A DNA stretch of 22,275 nt. It comes from Planctomycetia bacterium. Its GTDB lineage: Bacteria > Planctomycetota > Phycisphaerae > Phycisphaerales > SM1A02. Below the pieces are notes generated by a model. That model saw nothing but the letters and a program-made list of their open reading frames with translations, was not told where the DNA came from and ran no database searches. A program made the translations under genes and the position numbers. This document shows, piece after piece, positions 15,812-22,275 of the stretch. Within the stretch, counting starts at the first letter, position 1; the number at the start of each line of letters is the position of its first letter. The stretch covers positions 1-22,275 of the forward strand of contig SYHM01000012.1 of the NCBI GenBank assembly GCA_005799205.1, written 5' to 3'.

Positions 15812-15819
15812 AGAAGGAG
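15812..15819 (+). promoter_or_regulatory. Strong Shine-Dalgarno for the small exported protein
   Basis: AGAAGGAG ends 6 bases before the ATG at 15826, the best ribosome site in the window. It fixes the start; the frame itself is open 51 codons further up, inside the regulator gene. Confidence 0.75.
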
Positions 15820-15825
15820 TCGTTC

Positions 15826-16119
15826 ATGCAATCGCTCAATACACACACAAGCCACTGGGTCCCATCAAGAGTGAGAGTTCGTTGTCGCCTCTCGGCACTC
15901 ACGATGTGCATCGTCGCGGGATCGCTCGTAGGAGAGATCGCACCCGCATTCGGCGTTCCCCCCAAGCGTTCGACAGCACGCAGCACTGGCGCGCACCGCT
16001 TTCCAGCCGCATTCGAGCAGTTCATGGTGATCGAGTATGGCGAGTTGTGGATGCACACGGTGCAAGAGCAGGTCATTCGCCGGATGTTCATCGCCTGGCA
16101 GGACAAGCAGAAGCGGTAA
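15826..16119 (+). CDS. Small exported protein downstream of HTH/TPR regulator
   Basis: The protein has 97 residues. A long basic N-terminus (Arg15, 17, 19, 21) is followed by a hydrophobic stretch at about 22-38 and a small-residue site around APAFG (39-43), where a signal peptidase could cut before about residue 42-44. The mature part would be about 54-56 residues: a basic Pro/Ser/Thr stretch, then an amphipathic segment (FEQFMVIEYGELWMHTV) and a basic tail. There is no cysteine in the mature part and no known family. The start is set by the strong Shine-Dalgarno. It is co-transcribed with the upstream regulator and closed by a strong terminator. Its role is unknown; a secreted signal or regulator ligand is one possibility. 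Confidence 0.75.
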   Translation: MQSLNTHTSHWVPSRVRVRCRLSALTMCIVAGSLVGEIAPAFGVPPKRSTARSTGAHRFPAAFEQFMVIEYGELWMHTVQEQVIRRMFIAWQDKQKR

Positions 16120-16191
16120 GCGCCGTCCAACGATCGTCAGAAGAACACGGTTCGGCGTGTGTCACTGCCAGTGCCACGTCGAACAATCACG

Positions 16192-16233
16192 CTCCCCGCA
16201 CGAAACCGTTCGTGCGGGGAGTTGTTTGTTGTC
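16192..16233 (+). terminator. Intrinsic terminator after the regulator/exported-protein operon
   Basis: CTCCCCGCACGAA (16192-16204), loop ACCG and TTCGTGCGGGGAG (16209-16221) make a perfect 13-bp stem with a 4-base loop. TTGTTTGTTGTC follows on the plus strand. The stem could also stop the convergent lpd transcript, though that side lacks a clear T-run. The 71 bases between the stop at 16119 and the stem show nothing else. Confidence 0.85.
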
Positions 16234-16234
16234 A

Positions 16235-17731
16235 TCAACCGTGGATGACGCGACCTTCGGTCGCGAGTGCCGCCTCATGAATCGCTTCATGCATTGTCGG
16301 GTGGGCATGCACCGTCGAGATGATGTCTTCAGCGGTCGCCTCGAGGCGTTTCGCAAGGCCGAGTTCACCAATGAGCTCGCTCGCATCTTCACCAAAGATG
16401 TGTGCGCCGAGAATCTCTCCATAGGGATCGCTCGTGATGATCTTGACGAGTCCGTCGGTTGCACCAACGGCGATGGCCTTGCCGTGACCCTTCAGTGAAT
16501 ACTTGCCGACCTTGTACTTGAGCCCCTTCGCCTTCGCATCGCGCTCGGTGAGTCCAATCGACGCGATCTGCGGGTTGCAGTAGGTGCACCCTGGAATCGA
16601 CGCATAGTCGACGCCGAGTGTGTGGTGTCCCTGCATGCGCTCGACGCACGCGACTGCTTCTTCACTCGAGACATGCGCGAGCCACGGTGGTCCGACCACA
16701 TCGCCGATCGCGTAGATGCCACCAACACTCGTCTTGTAGGTCGGCTCTGGCGTGTCGCGGTAGTCGGTCCAGATATGTCCTTTGGCTGGACCTGAGTCGC
16801 AGATGCGAATGCCAAGGCTCGGGTCAAAAAGCCCATCAAAGCGAGCGCCGACTCCGATGGCGACGAGCACAACTTCAACGTCGACTGTGTCCGTCTTGGT
16901 TTGGTCTTTCACGTCATAAAGCGTGACCTTCGCTCCCGAGCCACTCGTTTCGATCGCCTTCACGCTCGTTCCAACGCGAAACGTCATGCCCTGCGCGGTA
17001 AACGTCTTGAGTGCAGCAGCAGAGATGTCGTCATCTTCGATTGGCAGAATGCGATCGACCATCTCGACCACAGTGACCTTTGTGCCAAACGCGTTATAGA
17101 AGTACGCAAACTCCATCCCGATCGCGCCCGAGCCGATGATGAGCATCGACGCAGGCCGTGCAGGCAACGTCATCGCTTCAGAGCTTGAGATAATCGTCTT
17201 ACCATCGCAAGGAGCGAACGGCAGTTGCTTGGGCGCCGCCCCTGTTGCAATGAGCACTTTGTCGGCCGTGATGACTTGCGCGCCACCTTCTCCTGTGCCC
17301 TTGTAATACGTGCCGTTGGCTTTGCGGACTTCGACCTTGCATGGACCTGCGGCGGTCTTTCCCGCAACAATCTTCGCATGGCCAACGACATGGTCGATCT
17401 TGTTCTTCTTGAAGAGAAAGCCGATGCCAGAGTTGAGCGTGCCAGTAATCGCGCGGCTGCGTCCGACCACTTTGCTCCAATCGACCTTGACGTGTTCGGG
17501 CGCGATCTCGATGCCCCACTTTGCTCCGTGCCGAATCGCTTCCATATAGAGCTCTGCGTTGTGCAGCAATGCCTTCGTTGGAATGCATCCCCAGTTCAGG
17601 CAGACTCCCCCCAACTTATCGCGCTCGATGCAGCAGACTTTCAATCCCATTTGTGCAGCGCGAATCGCGCCGACATATCCGCCTGGTCCGCCGCCGATCA
17701 CGATGAGGTCATAGTGCTTGTTGTCAGCCAT
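16235..17731 (-). CDS. lpd: Dihydrolipoyl dehydrogenase (E3)
   Basis: This FAD-dependent disulfide oxidoreductase regenerates lipoyl groups of pyruvate, 2-oxoglutarate or branched-chain dehydrogenases or the glycine cleavage system. The FAD site is VIGGGPGGYVGA (11-22), and the redox-active cysteines are C44 and C49 in GGVCLNWGCIPTKAL. The NAD-binding loop is IGSGAIGMEFAYFY, the second FAD motif is GIYAIGDVVG, and the C-terminal catalytic pair is in HAHPTMHEAIHE. The product has 498 residues, slightly long because of small insertions. I chose the ATG at 17731, directly before DNKHYDLIVIGGG; the frame is open upstream but that part is not conserved. No dehydrogenase E1/E2 gene is nearby. It is transcribed away from the metallophosphoesterase gene. 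Confidence 0.96.
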   Translation of the reverse strand: MADNKHYDLIVIGGGPGGYVGAIRAAQMGLKVCCIERDKLGGVCLNWGCIPTKALLHNAELYMEAIRHGAKWGIEIAPEHVKVDWSKVVGRSRAITGTLNSGIGFLFKKNKIDHVVGHAKIVAGKTAAGPCKVEVRKANGTYYKGTGEGGAQVITADKVLIATGAAPKQLPFAPCDGKTIISSSEAMTLPARPASMLIIGSGAIGMEFAYFYNAFGTKVTVVEMVDRILPIEDDDISAAALKTFTAQGMTFRVGTSVKAIETSGSGAKVTLYDVKDQTKTDTVDVEVVLVAIGVGARFDGLFDPSLGIRICDSGPAKGHIWTDYRDTPEPTYKTSVGGIYAIGDVVGPPWLAHVSSEEAVACVERMQGHHTLGVDYASIPGCTYCNPQIASIGLTERDAKAKGLKYKVGKYSLKGHGKAIAVGATDGLVKIITSDPYGEILGAHIFGEDASELIGELGLAKRLEATAEDIISTVHAHPTMHEAIHEAALATEGRVIHG

Positions 17732-17741
17732 AGGGGGAGGG

Positions 17742-17747
17742 ATTCTA
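17742..17747 (-). promoter_or_regulatory. Putative -10 box for lpd
   Basis: TAGAAT on the minus strand ends 10 bases before the ATG at 17731, predicting a leader of about 4 bases that is mostly pyrimidines. No Shine-Dalgarno sequence is present. Confidence 0.35.
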
Positions 17748-17761
17748 GCGATCTCATACCC

Positions 17762-17806
17762 GAGGTTTGCTAGTATCGCCGACCCACGGTTGACCGTGCA
17801 AACCTC
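17762..17806 (+). promoter_or_regulatory. Extended -10 promoter flanked by a 9-bp inverted repeat
   Basis: TGC-TAGTAT (17768-17776) is an extended -10 box. The perfect inverted repeat GAGGTTTGC (17762-17770) and GCAAACCTC (17798-17806) brackets it, with the right arm touching the ATG at 17807. A second palindrome, CACGGT-TG-ACCGTG (17785-17798), lies between the arms near the expected transcription start. This could be a repressor site or, in RNA, a hairpin over the ribosome site. Confidence 0.5.
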
Positions 17807-18619
17807 ATGCGAACGGCACTGATCAGCGACATCCATTCGAACCTCTCAGCACTCGAAACGGTGCTCGCAGATATCGACCGTCGCGGAGTCGATCGCATCC
17901 TTTCGCTTGGCGATATCGTCGGCTACGGACCAGATCCAAAGGAATGCGTCGACCTCGTGGCGAAGCGCTGCGAGTGGAGCCTGATGGGCAACCACGACTT
18001 CGGCGTGCTCTATGAGCCGACGAATTTCAACGCATCCGCCGAGGCGGCCGCCTACTGGACTCGCAGACAACTTGAGCCGCCAAAGCACGAGAATGGCACC
18101 GCAGCGGTTGGTTATGACCGCGACGAGGCGGTTCGCCGCTGGGACTTCCTCGGACAACTGCGCGTTCGCGTCGTCTTTGGGCCGTTTCTGTGCGTGCATG
18201 GCTCACCAAGGCGTCCGATCAATGAATACATCTTTCCAGAAGACCCAAGCAACAGCAGCAAGAAGCTGACCGACATCTTCAAGCGGATGAAGCCATCGCG
18301 GGTCTGCCTTGTAGGACATACACATGTCCCTGGAGTCTTCACTGATGACCCAGACTTTTTGCGCGCCGCCGAGATGCCCGATGGGCTCTACACCTTTTCA
18401 GGGCAGGACTCGGTCATTGTGAACCCAGGATCGGTCGGGCAACCACGCGACCTCGATCCTCGTGCCTCGTACGCAATTCTTGAAACAGGCGAAGACTTCA
18501 AACCCAAGTCGGTTCAGTTCATTCGACTTGACTATGACATCGAACGCACGGTCGCAAAGATCGCCGCGATTGATGATCTCAATAACTGGCTCGGTGAGCG
18601 CCTTCTTGAAGGCCGCTAA
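17807..18619 (+). CDS. Calcineurin-like metallophosphoesterase (YfcE/MJ0936-like)
   Basis: The product has 270 residues and the full set of metal-binding motifs in order: SDIHSN (Asp8, His10), LGDIVGYGPDP (Asp36), GNHD (62-64), VHGS and GHTH with VPG. This set and the 'LSLGDIVGYGPDP' form match the single-domain phosphodiesterases of the YfcE/MJ0936 group, which hydrolyse phosphodiesters in the cytoplasm. The natural substrate is not known. The start ATG is fixed by the SDIHSN strand right after it. The gene is first in a probable operon with yidC (20 bases) and mnmE. Its promoter region carries an unusual inverted repeat. Confidence 0.93.
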   Translation: MRTALISDIHSNLSALETVLADIDRRGVDRILSLGDIVGYGPDPKECVDLVAKRCEWSLMGNHDFGVLYEPTNFNASAEAAAYWTRRQLEPPKHENGTAAVGYDRDEAVRRWDFLGQLRVRVVFGPFLCVHGSPRRPINEYIFPEDPSNSSKKLTDIFKRMKPSRVCLVGHTHVPGVFTDDPDFLRAAEMPDGLYTFSGQDSVIVNPGSVGQPRDLDPRASYAILETGEDFKPKSVQFIRLDYDIERTVAKIAAIDDLNNWLGERLLEGR

Positions 18620-18639
18620 TTCTCTTTTCGAGGTCGCCC

Positions 18640-20865
18640 GTGAAGCGTGAAATGAATAAAGGTACGAAGCGGTTTTTACTGACACTCGCGGTGATTTCGT
18701 TCGCGCTCGGCATCGTGCTCGTGGTCGTGCAAGGCAAGGGAAGTGCACGTTCGACTGCCTCGACCACCCCAGGAGCAACGCCACGAGCGGCCGAGCCGGT
18801 GGCGACCGAAGGACAGGCAGCGCCAGCACCCACAACGCCACCAACGACTGCACCGGCACCAACGATGGCTGCGCTTGCACCGAGTGTCGTTGCGCCGGCG
18901 ACGAAGTTGATCGCCCGTCCATCGGGCGCGCCGATTGGAACGCCTACGAGTCTCGGATCGCTCGACGCTGCGACCGACCGATTCACGATCGAGTTTGCTC
19001 CAACTGGCGCGGGAATTTCCCGCATCGTGTTTAGCGAGTTCTGGCGCAAAGCGGTCGATCGAGAGGCGGCACTCCGCCACAGCGCGGCGGTTGAAGCGAA
19101 GGCTGCAATTGTTCCTCCGCTGCCAGCGGCAAGCGAACGGTACGCACTTGCTGAAGTTGGCACGCTGGCGCGGTTCACGGTGCCAATTCTGTCAGCGCAC
19201 TCGATCGATGTGGACGGTCAGGTCGCATCACTCTTCGGCAAGGTCTGGTCTGAAACGGGGCCTGGAAGTTTCGAGACGGTTCTTGCAGATGAGGCCGGAA
19301 ACGCTGTGCTTCGCATCCGCCGCTCATTCGCTGTGCGCCCGCAGTCGGGAGCCGGATACGACATCGTGCTCACGCAGACGGTTGAGAATCTGTCGACAAT
19401 CGCACGCACGGTGAGGATGGTGCAGTACGGGCCGAGTGATCTCACGACGCGAGCCCAAGAGATGATGGATATCCGGCGGTTGCAGTTTGGGTATCTCATG
19501 AGTGAAGCGCGCGACCCTGCGCAGAGTTCGGTGATTACGCATGACGCGATGCTTGAAAGAGCTGCGGTCGTGAAGAATGTCACGGCAGGCAAGTTCGATG
19601 TTTGGCCCAGTGCGGAGCAGAAGGAACACGCGCAGCACCTGAGCTGGTTCGGCACGACCAACCGATACTTCGCGCTTGCGGTTCACGCGCCGATGTCTGG
19701 CGCTGGAGCACTCGCACGAAGCAAGTCGCTCGCGCAGTCCGTGGTGCTGATTCGCGCTTCGCTCGGTGATCCGAGTGCAACCGACGCAACTGGCGAAGCC
19801 ACGCTCTTCACCGAGTTGCACTCGCCCGCGCGCGAAGTCGCGGCAGGGCAGACGGCAGATTTTTCGCTCGGCGTCTTTGCGGGACCCCTCAAACCTGCCG
19901 TGCTCGGCAACGATGCGCCATATAGCGCGCTTGAGATGTCGGGCCTCATCGTCTACTCGATGGGCGGATGTTGTTCGTGGTGCACCTTTGCGTGGCTCGC
20001 GAATCTGATGGTGATCTTCCTTGACTTCCTGCACGACTATCTCGTCTTCGACTGGGGAATAGCAATCATCGTGCTCGTGCTTGTGGTGCGACTGATCCTG
20101 CATCCCATCAGCAAGAAGTCGCAGGTACAGATGCAGCAAGTCACGCGCGGCCTCGCCGAAATGAAGCCAGAGCTTGAGGCGCTCAAGGCGCGATACGGTG
20201 ACGATCCCAAGCGCATGCAGCAAGAACAGATGCGCCTCTATAAAGAGAAGGGGATCAATCCGCTCGGATGCGCTGGGGGGTTTCTTCCAACATTCCTTCA
20301 GATGCCGATCTGGATGGCGCTGTACGCGGTGCTGTACCTCGCCTTTGAATTGCGACAACAGCCAGCTTTTTTTGGGTTCTTTCAGCTGTTTGGAGGGTGG
20401 GAGTTTCTTGGAGACCTCAGTGCCCAGGATCGGTTCATTCCGCTACCGATCTCGCTCAACCTCTACATTCTCACGTTCGAGAGCATCAATCTGCTTCCAC
20501 TGCTGATGGGCGCCGTCTTCTTCGTGCAGCAGAAGTACATGGCACCTCCGTCGACGACGAAGATGACTCCCGAGCAAGAGCAACAGCAAAAGATGATGCG
20601 TGTGATGACCGTCGTCATGTTTCCGGTGATGCTGTATGCCGCACCATCCGGATTGACCCTGTACATCATGACCTCGACGCTTGTTGGAATCTGGGAGAGC
20701 AAGATGGTGCGTCGACACATCGAAGAGAGCGCGAAGAACCCAGTCGTCGCAAAAAAGTCAAAGACGCGAGACGCCCTTGGACGTATGTACGAGCGGGCGA
20801 TGGCGCGCGCACAAGAGAAGCGCACGGCTGGTAAGAGCGGCAGGACCTTCAAAGATCGCGGGTGA
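18640..20865 (+). CDS. yidC: Membrane protein insertase YidC
   Basis: YidC inserts and folds inner-membrane proteins, alone or with SecYEG. The product has 741 residues; Escherichia coli YidC has about 550. An N-terminal membrane anchor spans about 12-30, followed by an Ala/Pro/Thr-rich linker (about 35-95) and a large periplasmic region. The conserved insertase core starts at about 440. Arg484 (LVVRLILHPI) is the essential groove arginine. A coiled-coil hairpin (LAEMKPELEALKARYGDD) and PTFLQMPIWMALY, NLLPLLMG and PSGLTLYIMTS follow. A Cys cluster (C444, C445, C448) precedes the second membrane segment. The GTG at 18640 is preferred because GAGGT lies 5 bases upstream; an ATG at 18652 is possible. 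Confidence 0.95.
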   Translation: MKREMNKGTKRFLLTLAVISFALGIVLVVVQGKGSARSTASTTPGATPRAAEPVATEGQAAPAPTTPPTTAPAPTMAALAPSVVAPATKLIARPSGAPIGTPTSLGSLDAATDRFTIEFAPTGAGISRIVFSEFWRKAVDREAALRHSAAVEAKAAIVPPLPAASERYALAEVGTLARFTVPILSAHSIDVDGQVASLFGKVWSETGPGSFETVLADEAGNAVLRIRRSFAVRPQSGAGYDIVLTQTVENLSTIARTVRMVQYGPSDLTTRAQEMMDIRRLQFGYLMSEARDPAQSSVITHDAMLERAAVVKNVTAGKFDVWPSAEQKEHAQHLSWFGTTNRYFALAVHAPMSGAGALARSKSLAQSVVLIRASLGDPSATDATGEATLFTELHSPAREVAAGQTADFSLGVFAGPLKPAVLGNDAPYSALEMSGLIVYSMGGCCSWCTFAWLANLMVIFLDFLHDYLVFDWGIAIIVLVLVVRLILHPISKKSQVQMQQVTRGLAEMKPELEALKARYGDDPKRMQQEQMRLYKEKGINPLGCAGGFLPTFLQMPIWMALYAVLYLAFELRQQPAFFGFFQLFGGWEFLGDLSAQDRFIPLPISLNLYILTFESINLLPLLMGAVFFVQQKYMAPPSTTKMTPEQEQQQKMMRVMTVVMFPVMLYAAPSGLTLYIMTSTLVGIWESKMVRRHIEESAKNPVVAKKSKTRDALGRMYERAMARAQEKRTAGKSGRTFKDRG

Positions 20866-22275
20866 TCGTGCAGTGGCAGAGCATCGCAACCTCCACGGAT
20901 GCGATTGTCGCGATCTCGTCGCCGCTGGGGTGCTCGGCGCGAGGCATCATTCGAGTGAGTGGCGACACGTCGTTCGCGCTCGTGCGTGAGCGACTCGTTG
21001 GGGGCACACTGACTCCTACCCGCGGCGTGCAACGCGTGCGCGTGTCTCTCACGGTTGCGGGCGAACCGATCGAATTGCCCGCCCTTGCGCTCGTCATGGT
21101 TGGGCCGTCGAGTTTCACGGGGCAGGACACAGTTGAGTTACTTGTCGCAGGGCATCCAGACCTGCTGAACTCTCTCGTGGCTGCGTTGTGCGATGCATCG
21201 CGCGGTGCTCACGCGGGCCGACGGGCGATCGCGGGCGAGTTCAGCGCGCGCGCATTTCTAAATGGACGAATTGCGATGGACGAGGCTGAAGCGATTGCAC
21301 TCTCGATTGCTGCAGAGTCTGACGCACAACTTGATGCCGCCAGAACGCTTCGTGAGGGTCGGGTCGGCACTGTCGCCGCCGCTGCAGCGCACGAGTTGAC
21401 TGGTGCGCTTGCCCTCGTCGAGGCAGGAATCGACTTTAGCGACCAAGAAGATGTCGTTGCGATCTCTGCTGGTGATCTCGTTGGATTGCTTGACGCTGTG
21501 TCGGCGTCGCTTGAGACGGTTCTTGACGGATCGACGCCCGAAGAGTCGTTGCGGTCGCTGCCGATTGTCGCACTGCGCGGTGCAACAAATGCAGGCAAGT
21601 CAAGTCTCTTCAATGCGCTTCTCTGCCGCGAGCGCGTGGTGACATCCCATCATCCAGGGTCTACCCGCGATGCGATCGTTGAACCGCTCACGCTTCACCG
21701 AGGTCGTGAAGCGCTGCTGATGGATCTGCCCGGAATCGAAGATCCTCAACACGCGCTCGATGAGGCGATGCAACAAGTTGCCCACCACGGAAGCGCATCG
21801 GCGACAGTGCATCTGTCCTGTGTTGCGTTAAGTGCAGGCGTGGCACGCGACCTTCTCGAAACGCACGCGAGTGATGGCGGTCGTCCAACCGTGAGGGTGT
21901 GGACGCAGTCAGACCGAGCTGACGCCGCGACCCGTGCACAGGCGCGCACGCACGGCGGATACATCACAAGCGCACGAACAGGCGAGGGGATCGACGAACT
22001 TCGAGAAGCGCTCACACAGCAGCTCGACGAACAAGGATGGATTGGTGGAGCACGCGAAGCTCCGGTGCTGCTCGCGCGTCACCGCGCGGCGATCGTGGAC
22101 GCGACGCGCGCCATGAGTCGCGCCCGCGATGCGGCGCAGCGGTGCGTCGAAGCGTCTCGGCGCGCGGCAGAACCGGCAGAACTGATCGCGACCGACTTGC
22201 GTGAGGCGCTCGATGCGCTTGGAATCGTCGCTGGTCACCGAACCGCAGATGATGTGCTTAGTGCGCTCTTCGCGC
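20862..22275 (+). CDS. mnmE: tRNA modification GTPase MnmE, divergent, 3' end cut
   Basis: MnmE with MnmG modifies the wobble U of certain tRNAs. The frame runs from the GTG overlapping the yidC stop (GTGA, 20862-20865) to the window end, 471 codons. The N-terminal folate-binding domain shows GIIRVSGD, FTGQDTVELL and IAGEFSARAFLNGRIAMDEAEAI. The inserted G domain has a P-loop GATNAGKSS (240-248), STRDA as G2, DLPG (288-291) as G3 and SARTGEG (370-376) as G5. Unusually, G4 reads TQSD (348-351) where NKxD is expected. The C-terminal HRTADDVLSALFA leads to the catalytic FCIGK motif, which lies beyond the edge. The HGG of the usual 'VELHCHGG' block is also missing. Confidence 0.9.
   Translation, partial: MIVQWQSIATSTDAIVAISSPLGCSARGIIRVSGDTSFALVRERLVGGTLTPTRGVQRVRVSLTVAGEPIELPALALVMVGPSSFTGQDTVELLVAGHPDLLNSLVAALCDASRGAHAGRRAIAGEFSARAFLNGRIAMDEAEAIALSIAAESDAQLDAARTLREGRVGTVAAAAAHELTGALALVEAGIDFSDQEDVVAISAGDLVGLLDAVSASLETVLDGSTPEESLRSLPIVALRGATNAGKSSLFNALLCRERVVTSHHPGSTRDAIVEPLTLHRGREALLMDLPGIEDPQHALDEAMQQVAHHGSASATVHLSCVALSAGVARDLLETHASDGGRPTVRVWTQSDRADAATRAQARTHGGYITSARTGEGIDELREALTQQLDEQGWIGGAREAPVLLARHRAAIVDATRAMSRARDAAQRCVEASRRAAEPAELIATDLREALDALGIVAGHRTADDVLSALFA

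Noticed and set aside
1..22275. tRNA, rRNA, CRISPR arrays, insertion sequences, attachment sites
   Set aside because: I looked for these on both strands and saw none. A covariance-model tRNA search would be needed to exclude a degenerate copy.

Overview
This 22.3 kb window comes from a bacterial chromosome of moderately high GC. I think the source is a member of Planctomycetota, probably class Phycisphaerae. The reasons are the kinds of housekeeping proteins present: a signal peptidase I with a very large insertion, a RicT/PSP1 protein with the planctomycete-like cysteine pattern, a YidC with a long Ala/Pro/Thr linker, and an XRE-HTH/TPR regulator type I associate with this class. There is no rRNA or other marker in the window, so this placement is inference. 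I found no tRNA, rRNA, CRISPR array or insertion sequence. Coding density is very high, with many 1-4 base start/stop overlaps.

Layout. (1) 2-3101, plus strand: a four-gene membrane cassette made of a multi-pass membrane protein (5' end cut by the window), a MotA/TolQ/ExbB-type proton-channel subunit, and two different single-span, coiled-coil proteins that look like its MotB/ExbD-type partners. (2) 3040-8020, minus strand: der, ricT-like, lepB and a DMT (EamA) transporter in one tight operon. (3) 8066-10595: an accessory patch with a DUF6642/CHAT-like protein, a small protein paired with a MNT-type nucleotidyltransferase, and an HNH endonuclease with a PUA/EVE-like front half. (4) 10592-14411: gpmI (minus, overlapping the HNH gene) diverging from yggS-tmk (plus), which converge on gmk (minus). 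(5) 14553-16119: an HTH/TPR regulator followed by a small exported protein and a strong intrinsic terminator. (6) 16235-17731: lpd (minus). (7) 17807 to the right edge: a metallophosphoesterase, yidC and a divergent mnmE that runs out of the window.

How they fit together. Most of the window is core metabolism (glycolysis, dTMP and GMP phosphorylation, E3 of 2-oxoacid dehydrogenases, PLP homeostasis), ribosome and tRNA maturation, and membrane-protein biogenesis (LepB, YidC). The non-routine parts are the MotA-plus-two-partners cassette, the accessory patch between der and gpmI, and the regulator/exported-protein pair, whose architecture resembles RRNPP-type peptide signalling. Six transcription units have a TAnnnT hexamer only 6-11 bases before the start codon, which suggests leaderless or nearly leaderless mRNAs. 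A few other genes have clear Shine-Dalgarno sequences.
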